Below are positions 21,244 through 31,976 of a DNA stretch of 64,000 bases, piece by piece. The first letter of the stretch is position 1, and each line of letters opens with the position of its first letter. Both the position numbers and the translations under genes were made by a program. The DNA comes from Pseudogymnoascus destructans (taxonomy: Eukaryota; Ascomycota; Leotiomycetes; Thelebolales; Thelebolaceae): assembly GCF_001641265.1 (NCBI RefSeq), contig NW_020167526.1, forward strand, positions 434,001 through 498,000. The letters run 5' to 3'. Under the pieces are notes generated by a model that searched no databases, was not told the DNA's origin, and saw only the letters and a program-made list of their open reading frames with translations.

Positions 21244-23181
21244 CTAGTTTTTTGACTCGTCCGAGGAAGGATAGTATTCATCCGCTTCCAATGGTGGTCC
21301 TTGGGGAGATCGTTTCCCTCGCTCTTCTGCTTCGTCTAGCAGATGTGGGTATTTCTCGTATACCTGTTCGCTTTTGATAGGCAAGTCCCCTTCAGACTGG
21401 CTTCGCCTGAGGGCGTGAACTTGCTCTGCGTCTCTGAAGTGTATCCTGGGCGAGGATCGGGGAAACAACTGATTCTGGTGTTTCTTTTTCCAGTGGAGCT
21501 TGCAGTCATCTTCGCTGCAATACTCCCAGTAGACATACGCGTGCCAGGGATGATCAGTCTCTGTTGCGTCTGTCGTTGATAGTTCCCGCTGTCCTCTCAC
21601 CCATGCACTATCTTCCCTCGGAGGCGTGGAGAACGTGTCTAGTTGCTCCATGGCTCTCCTTTCGATGCGTGGAGTGGGTCTCGCATTTTCCCGTCGGAGC
21701 ATACCTCTGGCTTTCTCGTCATACTTCTCCAGGGCTCTCCTGCGGTCCTGGTAGTAAAGTTCGATGCTTTTCATATTCTTCAGTTTAGCCATATGCTCGA
21801 CATCCTTCTCCAGTTCTTCCGCTTCTTGGGCTTCCAACTTAGCTACGTCTGGGGACGTGCCAAGCAGCCTGCGGGTATTCGTTAGTTGGTCGTAGTATCT
21901 CCAGAGGTCATCCTTGCAGTCGTCCACCTTGCACTTTAACGGAAGTCCCTGTAACAGGTTCCCGTAGATGCCCTTAAGCGTGGGGATTCTCCTCTGGCCG
22001 CTGGGCTTGTCTCGTTCGGCCCTAATCTTCGCGTGGGCGTGTTTTGCCATGCGTCTTACTACGCTCTTGCACCGTGGACTCATTGGTTCCGTAGGTGCGA
22101 GTTCGTCGAAGGTCTCCTGTTCCGAGACGGTTAACGATTCCGCCTCCGACCCTTCATCTGAGCTCTCGTCTTCTGGGGTGCTTTCGCCGTTTATTCCCCA
22201 GTCCTGTTTGCTCACAAACGTTGCGTTCAACTGTCCTGTCCAGGTCGCATTGAGTTGTTTGCCGACTTTGCGTCCGCCGTTCCCTTTCTTTGGCTGTCTG
22301 CAGTCTCGGGCCATGTGGCCTGGCTTGTCGCAGTTAAAACAGAGTCGTTCCTTGAATTGTCTGTCTTTCTTAGGGTCACGGGGTCATCCAGGTTTGAACG
22401 TGGCATCGAGTTCCATTGGGTCCGACCAACGGTTGTCTCGCGGGTGTTGATCCCGTCGTCTGCCCTCGTTTCCCCGGTAGGGGTAACTTTTCTTGGGCTT
22501 GTCATAGGTCCGACGTTCCTTCTGGAATTCGTATAGTCGATTGTCGATTCGGACCATATGTTCGATTAGCGCTACCATGTCCATTGGTTGTTGTTCCAAA
22601 CGGGCAAGTTCCATACGTATATGGCTCTTCAGCCCACGTCGGTAGTGGCTGATGAGTGCGCTGGCGTCCCATCCTGTCTGATTGCCGTATCTCTGGAATT
22701 CTGTGGAGTACGTGAGGGCGCTGCCAGTCTGCTTAAGTGCAAACAGATGGTCTTCCGCGGTCTTAATCTCATCGATGTCTCCGAACATGCGTCGGATTTC
22801 CTTACAGAATCCTTTCCAGCTGCCAAACATAGTCTGCGTAGTTGCCATGCTTCCATTGGTACTCTCATATTTGAAATAATCCTTGAGGAATGGTTCGATC
22901 CATCGCAGGGCTTCCCCCCTAAGGTAGGACGCAGTCCACAGGGCATAGCTCTCCTGGGTGGGAAACTTCTCGTCATTGAAGTGCTGGTACAGTTCGACCT
23001 GTAGCAAAAACACCTCAAGTTCCTTTCGGTTGCCGGAGTAAGTGTCGGGCAACTTGACGCGTAGAGTTTCCTTGAGTTCGTTGACAGTGGGTGCGTCGGG
23101 CATCTCTTCATTCTCAGGCTTAGACCTCTGAGACGAAGTTGGCGTGGTGGGGGTTTTCCCCTTCGAACTGACGACAGACAT
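21244..23181 (-). pseudogene. Gypsy-1 Gag with one premature TGA
   Basis: ATG at 23181 (MSVVSSKG). The frame is open to TGA at 22382-22384, then continues in the same frame to TAG at 21244-21246, about 645 codons. Capsid domain (about residues 40-230: LPDTYSGNRKELEVFLLQ, YALWTASYLRG, LISHYRRGLKSHI), then beyond the TGA a CCHC knuckle (CFNCDKPGHMARDC) and a long charged C-terminal region with PEDESSDEG and RRLLGTSPD. The stop lies in ATFKPG-stop-PRDPKKD, consistent with CGA-to-TGA. It truncates Gag before the zinc knuckle and removes access to pol. Confidence 0.85.
21247..21253 (-). promoter_or_regulatory. -1 ribosomal frameshift heptamer, Gypsy-1 gag-pol
   Basis: On the minus strand the gag frame ends TCA AAA AAC TAG. 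A-AAA-AAC is the classic slippery heptamer and sits directly before the stop. After a -1 slip the frame stays open through the former junction with 13458 into IQQRHLRAMIDSGATG of the protease. Confidence 0.75.
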
Positions 23182-23227
23182 GTTGCTTTGTGTATGAGCC
23201 AGTGCCTCGTAGAAGTGGTGCTCAAAG

Positions 23228-23702
23228 TGTAACGCTGACTTCTAAACGATAGAAGACACAGAGGTTCTCTTGCGTAAAGGTTTACTTATCAGAGGAGGCA
23301 GGGGATCAGACACAAAGGCTTCAAGTAACACGTTACTAGTATATAACAAATACTGTATTGAGTTGAGCACGAAGCTCCTATCTAAGGAAATACTATCTAC
23401 TTATATAGTGGCGTCGTGCCTAGTGGACTCTTGGGAACTCACTCGAGTCCTCGGAGTCCTGGACTCTTAGGACTCTTCTCATCATCCTGCGAGTCCATCA
23501 CGTGCCTAGTGGACTCCTGGGAACTCACTCGAGTCCTCGGAGTCCTGGACTCTTAGGACTCTTCTCATCATCCTGCGAGTCCGTCACGTGATACTTTCGG
23601 AACTACTATTCCCCGCTGCCCCTCCAGGTACCAGGGCCGGTCTCATGCGACCTCCCTCCTTCCTGTCCTGTAGTTGGCCAGCCTTCTTGTTCCGTCGTAA
23701 CA
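23228..23702 (-). repeat. Gypsy-1 5' LTR
   Basis: 475 bp matching 8938-9412 except three bases by eye. The sequence just inside (complement of 23215-23227, CTTTGAGCACCAC) does not begin with the TGG of a standard primer site. Confidence 0.92.
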
Positions 23703-24387
23703 CTTGCCCTTTCTTTAAGGAAAGGGCAATCCTATTTATGCTAAAGGAGTGTAGTTCTCTCATTTTCCAAGACTTTCCATGACTAACCAGGCTTGGTAAC
23801 TGTAGTCGACGTAAGAGAATCCCATAGAACCATCTCCTAGGTTCCTAGCCTATAGGAAGTGAAAGGAGGTCCAAGGTCAGAGTACCCCTATTGACAAATT
23901 ATGTCATAACTTAACCAATCTTGTGGGTAACTAAGGAACGATGACCTGTAATGAATCATAGACAGTTGTAGAAGCTTTTGGAGCTATCGTTCATGTTCCT
24001 AGGCCTCTAGTTGATAGAGATATGTCATGTGTAGTATTAGCCCAGTAACTAAGGAGTGATGTCATGTAATGAATCATAGAGGGTTGTAGAGATATGCTAT
24101 GTGGTCATATCGGCCCAGTAACTAAGGAGCAATGACGTGTAATGAATCATAGAGGGTTGTAGCAATCGTTGAGTAGTATTGCTCTTGTTGTTGGTGTGAC
24201 AAGCCAAAATATGTATAGTGACTTGTAGGTTTGAGGAGGAGATTTCCAAGTTTGCTCTTGAGTTTGATAGCAAACTGAGTGCAACGAATGTCAGTATGAC
24301 ATCTGAATACTCTGAATACTGCCAAGCCCTTGGCAATGAGGGGTAACTGGGTGTAGAATAGAATAGATAATTGAAGCTTTCTTCCAC

Positions 24388-26727
24388 TTGAGCATTCCGT
24401 ATTACTTCCTGACTGTGAAAATGAGTGGCTCTTCTCTGTCGCCAGTGCCGGCTGAGTATCAGTCTGATGCTTTAGATCTGCCGCTCCTTATTCTGATGCC
24501 GCATATGCCTCTAAGAGTTCAATTACCTGATTCTACATCAATCCTCTTTTCGAAAGGGCTATTTTACCGTACTTTATTAGATACAATACCTGCTAGAATC
24601 CAATACCAATGCCTTTAAACCGATTGTAGCTATATGCCCAGCCAGCTACTAAAGAGCCAGACGATGAGTAATCTTTGGAAGCATCTTAAGAAGATGCACC
24701 CATCTGTGCATGCAGAATATGAGAAGCTATCCTCCTCAATTAGAAGCTCGTTAATGCCGTCTGCTTCTGCTTCTGCTTCTGCTTTTTTCCAGCCCCGCCA
24801 AGCACCCAGTAATGCACCAAGCTCGTCGAAATATAGAGAGCTTGTACTCTCTTTTGTGGTATCAAATATCCTACCGCTACGCCTTGTGGAAAGCCACTCA
24901 TTCTGGCAATTAGTTCATCATCTAAACCCTATGGTTTTGACAGTTAGTAGAACTACGATCGGACGGGATCTATATCATCTATTCTGCTATCATAAAGCAC
25001 AGCTTCAAGTAGAATTACAACAACATATTATAAGCGGTGGACGACTTGCAATAACGACAGATACTTTATGCAGCAGTTACAGTACACTGGATAATGATAA
25101 TTGGCAAATGAGAAATACTATACTTGACGTTATACACCTTCAGGAGCCAATCCACTCTGGCGAATACCTTGCCGAACAGATGATACATGTAACGGACGAT
25201 TATAGTATTACGCCTGCGATCTTTACAGTTACAAGAGATAATGCATCTACGAATACAACTATGCTATTAGAATATGAGAAACCGGCATCAGAGCAACCTA
25301 TTACCCCAAAACAACCATGGGCTTTTACAGTGAAAGCAGGAGATGTACGCTGTATTGGGAATATTATCAACATTGCTGTTCAAGCTACTTTAGCTTCCTT
25401 AAAGGCAACGCCTGACAAAAGGGTAGAGGCATACCGGCTTGAGGTTGGGGCTGCGCGAATACCAACTACTATTGAAAATGAAATCGTGACTGTTCTTGCC
25501 AAGCTCCGGCGTCATATATATGTATTTCAGAACTGCCGTGGATGGAAAGATGCCTTGAAGAATCAGTGTAAAGCTGCAGGTATTAAAGTCCATCAGTTGA
25601 TACTTGATATGCCAGTCTGCTGGAGCTCAACTTATCAAATGATCAATATGGCTTTAAATCTTCAGGTTCCGATTAGAGCTTTATGTGCATCACAGCAACT
25701 TGATATTAGTATGAGGGATATCGCTTTAACAGCAATAGATTGGGCTACGTTACATGACTTATTAAAGCTATTCTATATCTTTATCCACCCAACTGAGAAG
25801 CTACAGGGCTCTTCTTATCCAACTCTTAACTATGCTGTTCCGCAGTATATTGTTACGATTATAGCTTACGGTTGTTACGGTTGTTACGGGTGCAGCCTTA
25901 GCCACCAAGGCTACAACCGCTAAGCGGACAACTGTATATTACGAGGAATAGCCTCACCTTCCTTCCTTCTTCTTCAATCTAGCTTATTATTCTCCGGACT
26001 GGCTTCTTGACCTCCGTGACCATCGTAACATATATGAGAATGATCAAGAAGCTTAAAAAGTGAGCTACCAGAACGAAGCCCAATTGCTAATGCTACTTCG
26101 ATTGCATTAAAGAAGCTTAATGATTACTATACTCTAGCTACGAATCAGCAACAGAGTCACTCTACGATTGCTACAATTTGTGATCCTCGATATAATTTCA
26201 ACGTTTTCAATATCATATGGAAAGACAGTACACAATCGATCAAAAAGAACAGGGCAAAGGCACAGTGGCAGGACTGCTTCTACCGATATTTAGGCCGCGA
26301 GTCTGATATTTGAGCAGCAAACGTTATTAATAGTATCGAAGATGAGGATCTAGATCCAGAGCAGCAAGCTATGAGTATCGATATAGACTCAGAAGACGAG
26401 CTATACGTATCGCAAAGCCATCACGATACTGAGCCAGAATGGAAGCGATGGATGAAGGAGCCGACGGTTGGTAGGAACACAGATATTCTCAAATATTGGC
26501 AGAGTAAGCAATTCCAATATCCGTTGATTGCTTCTATAGCAAAGGACCACCTAGCTATTCCAGCTACCTCAGCGGACTCGGAACGAGTATTTAGTGTTGG
26601 CGGTGATATTATCACAAAGAAACGGAACAGATTATCACCGTCTACACTTAGATATCTACTTTGCTTACAGAATTGGGGTATTATATCACAAGGCGACGAC
26701 GAGGACAGCGGCGACGATGCAGAATGA
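24388..26727 (+). pseudogene. hAT-3 transposase, mostly open, interrupted
   Basis: The long open frame 24634-25850 starts within a BED zinc finger (SNLWKHLKKMHP, preceded in another frame by the region at 24388-24618), then SSKYRELVLSFVVSN, the hAT core (ITTDTLCSSYS, VTDDYSITPAIFTVTRDNASTN, GDVRCIGNIINI, LPVCWSSTYQM-like MPVCWSSTYQM) up to YPTLNYAVPQY. A 180-bp LTR-like insertion at 25851 ends the frame. After it, 26036-26370 aligns in pieces with stops, and 26371-26727 is a fully open C-terminal dimerisation domain (IPATSADSERVFSVGGDI). Frameshift before the BED finger, one insertion and several stops make it non-functional, though it is much better preserved than hAT-2. Confidence 0.8.
25851..26030 (+). 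repeat. 180-bp LTR-like unit (TRIM or solo LTR)
   Basis: Runs TGTTACGATTATAG...CCATCGTAACA, with inverted ends TGTTACGAT/ATCGTAACA, and is flanked by a 5-bp duplication TATAT (25846-25850, 26031-26035) in the hAT-3 transposase. A related copy is at about 62864-63089. Very short for an LTR. No coding capacity. Confidence 0.8.
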
Positions 26728-26938
26728 GAGTTAGAATAGTAAATACAGTCAATTTCTATTTTATATGCGAGTACTACTCACGGTATTCGAGTACCGGTAT
26801 TCGAATACCGGTACTCGAGCTTCAATTTTGAGTACTCTACTCGAGAATGCTCGAGTACGAGGATGCTCGAGTAGTACTCAGAGCGGTATTCGGGCAACAC
26901 TGATCCGGATACGATCCGCCGAACACTGTGGGTCATCC

Positions 26939-28442
26939 CTACTTAGTATCTCCCTCATAACGGAAACCCGCGTCTTCCAAGGTTTTAATCTTCTCCCTAG
27001 CGTCAGGATCTAACCCTCTAACAGCTGCCACTATCTTCCCGGAGTTTTCTCGAATCCAAAGAGACTTCCTGTCCCATCTCTGCGCCTTCTTCCCTAATCC
27101 CTCATCTTCTCCATCCGCCTTTTCTCTCATGCTAACCAACCCATCAATATAGTGAGAATCCTCCGGAAATCCCATGAAGTGAAATGCCTTCCCCAAACCC
27201 TTCCCCTGAATGACTCTGTCCTCCCAATCTGTCCGTTCAGATAGAGAAGGAAGTGCAAGCCGTCCAGCCAAAAAGTGTGCTACAAGTGCACTTTGCACCT
27301 CGGCAATAATGAATGGAACGATACGTATCGGCAGGCATAGGAATGAGAGCGTGGGTTCCGGGTGGTAGAATATATGCAAATATAGATTCTCCGTCCGATA
27401 GCCCGTCGTAACAACCGTCGGCTCCAGGTTTTGAAGAAAGGGGTATGAGTATAGATACCCGGTGCAGAATATCACTTTGTCGACACTGGTCTCTATCCTG
27501 CCGTCTATAAAGCTAATAGTGCGATTATCGACAATGAACTCTTCGATCTCTGATACATCTTCGATAGACGTCTTCTCGGGTGCTAGAGGTGAGGAAGATC
27601 CTTTCGCCGCGCGTCTAGAGAGTAACAGGGGGTATTTTGCATGCGGTGCTATTTGGTTTGCGATATCGATGCCCGAGACTCCCGCACCAACGACGACGAC
27701 TTTCTTCCCCTCGTAGTTCTCAGGCCGTTTATAGTTTTTCGAATGAATAAGTGAGCCAGGGTAAGAGCGGTGCCAGTCTTCTACACCCTTGATATTAGGA
27801 ATGAAAGCACAATCGTAATGTCCGTTTGCCACCACAACCGAGTCGTAGGTAGCGGTCTCTTCCTCGTCTGTGCCGATAACTTTGCTCTTCACATGCCACG
27901 TAGTCACTTTCTCGCCTCCTTCTGCCTTATGACGATGGCGTTGGACATCAAGGACCTGAGTCCCAAATCGAATCTGGCCGCGTATGTCATCCGCATACGC
28001 GTCTAAATACTTATTCACGGTCCCATGTGCAGGAAAGAGTGGCGTCTCATCTTGAAATTTGAGGTCCGTATAATTCATAAGCGGTTTTGGGATATTTGCT
28101 TCGAGATAATCATATACAGCACTTTGAAAATCCCAGGATCCTTCCCGGCCATCCTTTGCGTCTCCTTTCAACGGCACCGCCGGAGTGGTGTCAGGAGTGA
28201 TCTGCGGTATGGAATAGGACGGCGAAGTGAGGGATGGGGTAGCATTCCAAACGCCGCCAGGGGTTGCCCGTTGCTCGTAAATGGTGACTTGGGAGATCGA
28301 TTTCTCAGCTGTGAGATATCTATGCCGAGTTAGTACGGCTACATTTGAGGGGACGAGAGATTGACTTGGCAGCAGCGAGACCAGAAGGGCCAGCCCCGAT
28401 AATAGCCACCCTTTTAACCTGACCTGGCAGTAATTTAGTCAT
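26939..28442 (-). CDS. flavin-containing monooxygenase-like protein
   Basis: Two exons, 28442-28366 and 28319-26939, with a 46-bp intron (GTCAAT, TACTAAC, CATAG); 485 residues. The family (class B flavoprotein monooxygenases) uses FAD, NADPH and O2 to oxygenate N or S centres of small molecules. Seen: N-terminal FAD-binding GxGxxG (VAIIGAGPSGLAAAK), the FMO-type motif region YPGSLIHSKNY, a second nucleotide-binding GxGxxG (VVVVGAGVSGIDIA) and an FCTGY motif near residue 310. ATG at 28442 follows a clean leader. The frame is complete, so it is probably active. The stop codon is only 10 bp from the end of the hAT stack, so its 3' untranslated region is now transposon sequence. Substrate cannot be told. 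Confidence 0.9.
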
Positions 28443-28767
28443 CGTGGCAGCGGTGCTAATCTGTATGTTTTGTTTATAATATGTGCATGGTAGAAGTTTC
28501 AAAAATGGAGTCGCGAGGTTTACCCAGCGATTCACGTATCAGTCACGTGTTATGGGGCGCTCATGAACCTCAAATATGCCAAGGGAATTGGAATAGAATT
28601 AATAGAGTCACGGTAGTTCAAAGGTTAGTATAGCGTCTTATTTATCATGAGGAATCTTGTTTTTATCAAGCATGGATCGTTGAGTACGATATATTTGGTT
28701 GCACGAAATTATATTACTACCCCTCAGTTTCTACTTCAAATAACCGCCATTGAAGACTACCAGCAGC
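28443..28767. other. intergenic, promoter of the monooxygenase gene
   Basis: 325 bases between two minus-strand genes. It must hold the promoter of the monooxygenase gene; no specific site is recognised. Confidence 0.4.
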
Positions 28768-29657
28768 TCACTCGTCGTGATTAGTTTTAGCTTTTACTGG
28801 GAGAGGCTTTTCCCCTGCTGTTGTGGCATACGCCAAACCCTCTTCATTAGATTCCTTCAGGAACTCCTCTATATACTTGGGAACTTTCTCAACTTTATTG
28901 AGCGGGCTGGGAATCGGCTCTCCATAGGTTTCATACACTGGAACAACACCGACCCAGACTTTATCCACGACCTCCTTGTTGGCCTTATCCTCAGCAGAGT
29001 CCGATGGAATCCAGTCCCTGACCTTGCTGCTAGCCGAATCAATCGTCACGCGTAGAATCTGTGTGCTTTGCATCTCAGCCGGAATGGGTGGGATTCGTGT
29101 ATTCTCATAACGCTGAGGAACGACACTGTTCGTAATCATCTCCATGGCCCATTCCTTTTCTTCGGTATCAGTGACTGGAGCCGCGTACCCAAAGAGCACA
29201 GCCGAGCGGTAGTTGTATGAGTGGCTGTTGGGTGTGAGGGAGAGGACGAGCCCGTCGACCTTTGAAGCAGCGATGCAGACGGGGAGGCCGGGCTTGCCAG
29301 AGGCGATGGCAGCGCGTGAGACGTTCATGATGCGTGAGGAGATATAGCCATGAAGATAGCAATTGAGAGGGTCGGAGATCGAAGAGGATGGTCGCTCAAA
29401 CGACCCCATCTGGCCGATCATAGGAAGGATAGCCGGAAAGGGGTCGGAGGGATCAGGCTGGAAGGAGACATGGAGAACAGGAGTGCTGTTGACGATTTTA
29501 TGGACCTTTTCGAGGTCGTAGCTTCCTATCCTCGTTCAGCATGATGTTCAGGGACACGGAGATGGGCCAAGAATGGGAATGGCTGACCTCGATCACTATA
29601 CCTGTTCAAGGTATTTTGAGCCCCCTTGGGGTATTGGAGGTTGTGCTTCGGCGCCAT
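28768..29657 (-). CDS. FMN-binding pyridoxamine 5'-phosphate oxidase-like protein
   Basis: Exons 29657-29588 and 29525-28768 with a 62-bp intron (GTCAGC, CTGAAC, GATAG) give 275 residues starting MAPKHN; an in-frame ATG nine codons upstream is possible. The split-barrel flavin family (Pyridox_ox_2 type) is suggested by the N-terminal RYSDRGSYDLEKVHKIVN, the following HVSF, the segment YLHGYISSRIMN and the core KVDGLVLSLTPNSHSYNYRSAVLFGYA. The C-terminal part (VWVGVVPVYETYGEP) fits fungal members. These proteins bind FMN or similar cofactors; the substrate is unknown. Intact, same strand as the monooxygenase downstream, but nothing shows a shared pathway. Confidence 0.82.
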
Positions 29658-30593
29658 TTGAGTGCGGGATGGCAACTGGAGCATGTAGGTTAGGGGCAGT
29701 GACTATTGCTTTGGTTGGATAGTTAAGACGCACAGACGGAATGAGTTGAGATTTGGGGACGAGGAGTATATAAGGTAAATTATCACACAGTAATCCTGTA
29801 GGCGAAACCTCGACTCATCTGCGTGATTGATCCTTCATGATCCTTTGTGACTCTTCATCCCCTACGTTCCACCCTCTTGCCCCGCACTAACGGCTGCTCC
29901 CTATCGAAGCTAAATCTTTATGGCGAGGTACTGTAGGTTGCCCACACGCTATACTAAATTTAGAAAGTCCAGCCGAAGTGCATGTTTTCATGTTACTGAT
30001 GGAGTGCGGCGTGTTGGAATGAGAACTCGGTGCTGGGCACCGGCATCACCGGCATCACCGGCATCACCGAGACCGCTCCCCCTACATCGGTGCGAGGATA
30101 TCAAAGGTCCTGTATTATATTATTAATAGCCCTGTATTATATTAGGTTTAGTGGTTAGCATCAATAAAATCTCTTCACACCCGAAAGCACAGTCTATTAT
30201 TTGAACACGGCGCTCTCCACAAATACTCACAGCAAATCACCAACAAGCAATAACTCAGCAGCAGGCATATTAATGTCAGTGATTAGATCATCGTGACTCA
30301 ACTTGCAACTCCTCGCTGCTCATTAATGGCTCTTGATTTCTCGATAATGGAGACTTATTCCATGAGTTTGGTTTGGTAGAAATGTTTTGACTCGTAACTG
30401 TCAATAAACCTACCATGGCCAATTTCTGGAAAATTCCTGTGTCTGCTTGGACCCAGAGTTCGCGACTATATGGGGATATATTTCCTATAAAGTGTTTATT
30501 CGGGACGGCCCTGGAGTGTACAAGCACAATATCTTACAGCTACCTATTCCTTCCAAGAATGACCATTAACGCCTCTTCCCATGAGATAGCCAC
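29658..30593. other. intergenic region with a 9-bp microsatellite
   Basis: Promoter side of the FMN-binding gene and 3' side of the DUF5672 gene. Contains about four copies of a 9-bp unit CACCGGCAT (30038-30069) and TATTATAT-type sequence (30112-30145). No gene recognised. Confidence 0.45.
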
Positions 30594-31460
30594 TCAATGG
30601 CTAGTATATGTCTCGCTCGTGCACATCTTGTACTCTGGGCACCATTTAAGGATGTTATCCATGCTCCCAGCCTGCCACACATTCGCCTGGTGATATCCAA
30701 GCGGCTTCTCGGCCCAGATAGTCTCCACGGCAAACTGGCTAGCCACCTCCTGCGTCGGGAAATACGCCTTCCTCTCCTTCATCTTCGCATAGAACCACTG
30801 GTCTTCGTAATCCACGTTCGGGCCATCCTTGTACTTCCCATTCTTCTCCTTCCTGTCCTCCGCCCATGACTCCTTGCCCACAATGTCTAGGGTCAGAGGT
30901 ACGTTGCGGATTGATAATCCGCCATTATACCCCGCGCCAAGTCCCTCTCGAACCGGCGCCCCAATGAAATCATATTCCAGGAAGTCGTCCACTGTGCGGC
31001 GCGAGTTGGCGCAGATAATGGAATCGGACTGGAACATCAGGACGCGCTCTGCAGGCGCCAGCTGCTGCCAGAACCATGGCTTCGAGAAGAAGGCCGACAC
31101 GGAGGAGTGCTCCTCGAAGGTCTCGGTCTCTGGGAGGAGGACAAAGGATATGCTCTTATCGGCAATTTTGCGCTCGAAAGCTGCGGAGGTAGAGATATTC
31201 ACCATGGCGGCTTGGGTGGTGAAGATCTTGATGGGCCATGTTGGGCCGAGGACGGAGGAGAAGTGGAGGATGAGTGGGACGAGGTTTGGTGTTACCCGCG
31301 TTTCCATCAAGGCCGCGACCTTTTTCGAAGATGGGGAAGTTTTGCCTGTGGGGCTATGGTATATTTGCGAGGCTGATGGGAGGTTCGAATCGCGGGCTGA
31401 GAAAAGGACGAGTAGCCCGATGATGGAGACGACGATAAGGAGGAGGATGCGGGAACGCAT
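30594..31460 (-). CDS. DUF5672 glycosyltransferase-like type II membrane protein
   Basis: 288 residues, single exon, ATG at 31460. One hydrophobic signal anchor (residues 4-22, RILLLIVVSIIGLLVLF) predicts a Golgi or ER type II membrane protein with a lumenal domain. The DUF5672 hallmarks are present: PWFWQQL, LMFQSDSIICANS (a DxD-like QSDS), DDFLEYDFIGAPV, GYNGGLSIRN, EDQWF and the C-terminal ETIWAEKPLGYHQ. The family is thought to be glycosyltransferase-related; the reaction is not established. Length is normal and the frame is intact. Confidence 0.85.
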   Translation of the reverse strand: MRSRILLLIVVSIIGLLVLFSARDSNLPSASQIYHSPTGKTSPSSKKVAALMETRVTPNLVPLILHFSSVLGPTWPIKIFTTQAAMVNISTSAAFERKIADKSISFVLLPETETFEEHSSVSAFFSKPWFWQQLAPAERVLMFQSDSIICANSRRTVDDFLEYDFIGAPVREGLGAGYNGGLSIRNVPLTLDIVGKESWAEDRKEKNGKYKDGPNVDYEDQWFYAKMKERKAYFPTQEVASQFAVETIWAEKPLGYHQANVWQAGSMDNILKWCPEYKMCTSETYTSH

Positions 31461-31886
31461 GCTTGCGACGTTTGGGTTACCCCCGAAGACGTTGGCTACA
31501 GATTTCTCTGGGATACGACGTCAACTGGAGATCTTCCAGCTATGAGGCCAGTGTCCGGGGAAGCAGACGTACCCTGTTTATCGGTGATTTGCGCCCAGGA
31601 CGTATATAATTCCACGACTTTGAGCCACAAGTCCTATATTATACCATGTCATTCAGGAGAACCGAGGCTGACGGCGAGCCTCACGCATTTGTTGCGACTG
31701 CGAAAGCTTATGTAATACAATTGCGGGGTAAATCCACAGTGGTACAAAGGTACAAGCATTACCCAAGCGCGTAATGTTGATATCCATAATATAATACGTT
31801 AAGTCGATAGCTCGGGTCCCGTAAATACCATCGAGATAGCGTAAATATCGAGATATCGAACGTATTTTGGTAGTGGACAGGGGGGT
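31461..31886. other. intergenic, upstream of the DUF5672 gene
   Basis: Promoter region of the DUF5672 gene, with a Copia element inserted 427 bp upstream of its ATG. No further feature recognised. Confidence 0.4.
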
Positions 31887-31967
31887 TGTTGAGAAATATG
31901 CGTGTGTATTCCTGTCTATCTATTGCTGCCTGAAATTGCGGGGAAGTGGTGCTGAGATCATGTGACA
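31887..31967 (-). repeat. Copia-1 3' LTR (81 bp)
   Basis: Plus-strand ends TGTTGAG and GTGACA. It matches 38892-38972 over its full length with one difference. Very short for an autonomous element. Confidence 0.85.
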
Positions 31968-31976
31968 CACCCCCCC
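31968..31976 (-). promoter_or_regulatory. Copia-1 polypurine tract
   Basis: On the minus strand GGGGGGGTG ends directly at the 3' LTR start (TGTCAC), the expected plus-strand priming site. Confidence 0.75.

Larger units (their letters stand above)
8938..23702 (-). mobile_element. Gypsy-1: full-length Ty3/Gypsy element with antisense gene, itself split by Gypsy-2
   Basis: 475-bp LTRs at both ends, identical except for three bases by eye, flanked by a 5-bp duplication CTTGC (8933-8937 and 23703-23707). Minus-strand order: 5' LTR (right), gag, a -1 frameshift site, protease, RT, RNase H, integrase, chromodomain, purine tract, 3' LTR (left). A plus-strand gene sits between pol and the 3' LTR. 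Without the nested Gypsy-2 it is about 7.1 kb. Breaks: TGA in gag, TAG and TGA in pol and a 77-bp insertion in protease. The LTR similarity says the insertion is recent. Confidence 0.92.
8622..24301 (+). repeat. solo LTR, family L1, copy C (split by Gypsy-1)
   Basis: Left part 8622-8937 and right part 23708-24301 together make about 910 bp matching copy D (34272-35180). A 5-bp duplication TCTGA flanks it (8617-8621 and 24302-24306), so it inserted as an LTR unit in hAT-3. Gypsy-1 later inserted at 8937/23703. Confidence 0.9.
8512..26902 (+). mobile_element. hAT-3: hAT transposon with 8-bp target duplication
   Basis: Ends are the 10-bp inverted repeat CAGTGTTGCC (8512) and its inverse (to 26902), flanked by identical octamers ATCCGGAT (8504-8511 and 26903-26910), diagnostic of hAT insertion. 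Subterminal GAGTACTACTC-type repeats occur at both ends. Without the nested solo LTR (8622-24301), its duplication and the 180-bp unit at 25851 the element is about 2.5 kb. It landed 18 bp from the right end of hAT-2, within TATCCGG-rich subterminal sequence. Confidence 0.9.
2588..26928 (+). mobile_element. hAT-2: decayed hAT transposon hosting most of the nested stack
   Basis: Three separated pieces belong to one plus-strand hAT: 2588-about 3480 (N-terminal half of transposase), about 7426-8511 (C-terminal half and 3' flank) and 26911-26928 (terminal GATCCGCCGAACACTG, the inverse of the hAT-1 terminus at 736). Between them sit two pogo elements and hAT-3. Its 5' end is replaced by solo LTR A. 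Its coding remnant is full of TAG/TAA codons where hAT-1 or hAT-3 have CAA, CAG or TGG. Confidence 0.75.

Noticed and set aside
26939..31460. Monooxygenase, FMN-binding protein and DUF5672 gene as a biosynthetic cluster
   Set aside because: Three small same-strand genes without a backbone enzyme, transporter or regulator. Proximity alone does not support a cluster.
30829..31545. 238-codon plus-strand ORF opposite the DUF5672 gene
   Set aside because: The minus-strand product has clear family motifs; this is its antisense shadow.
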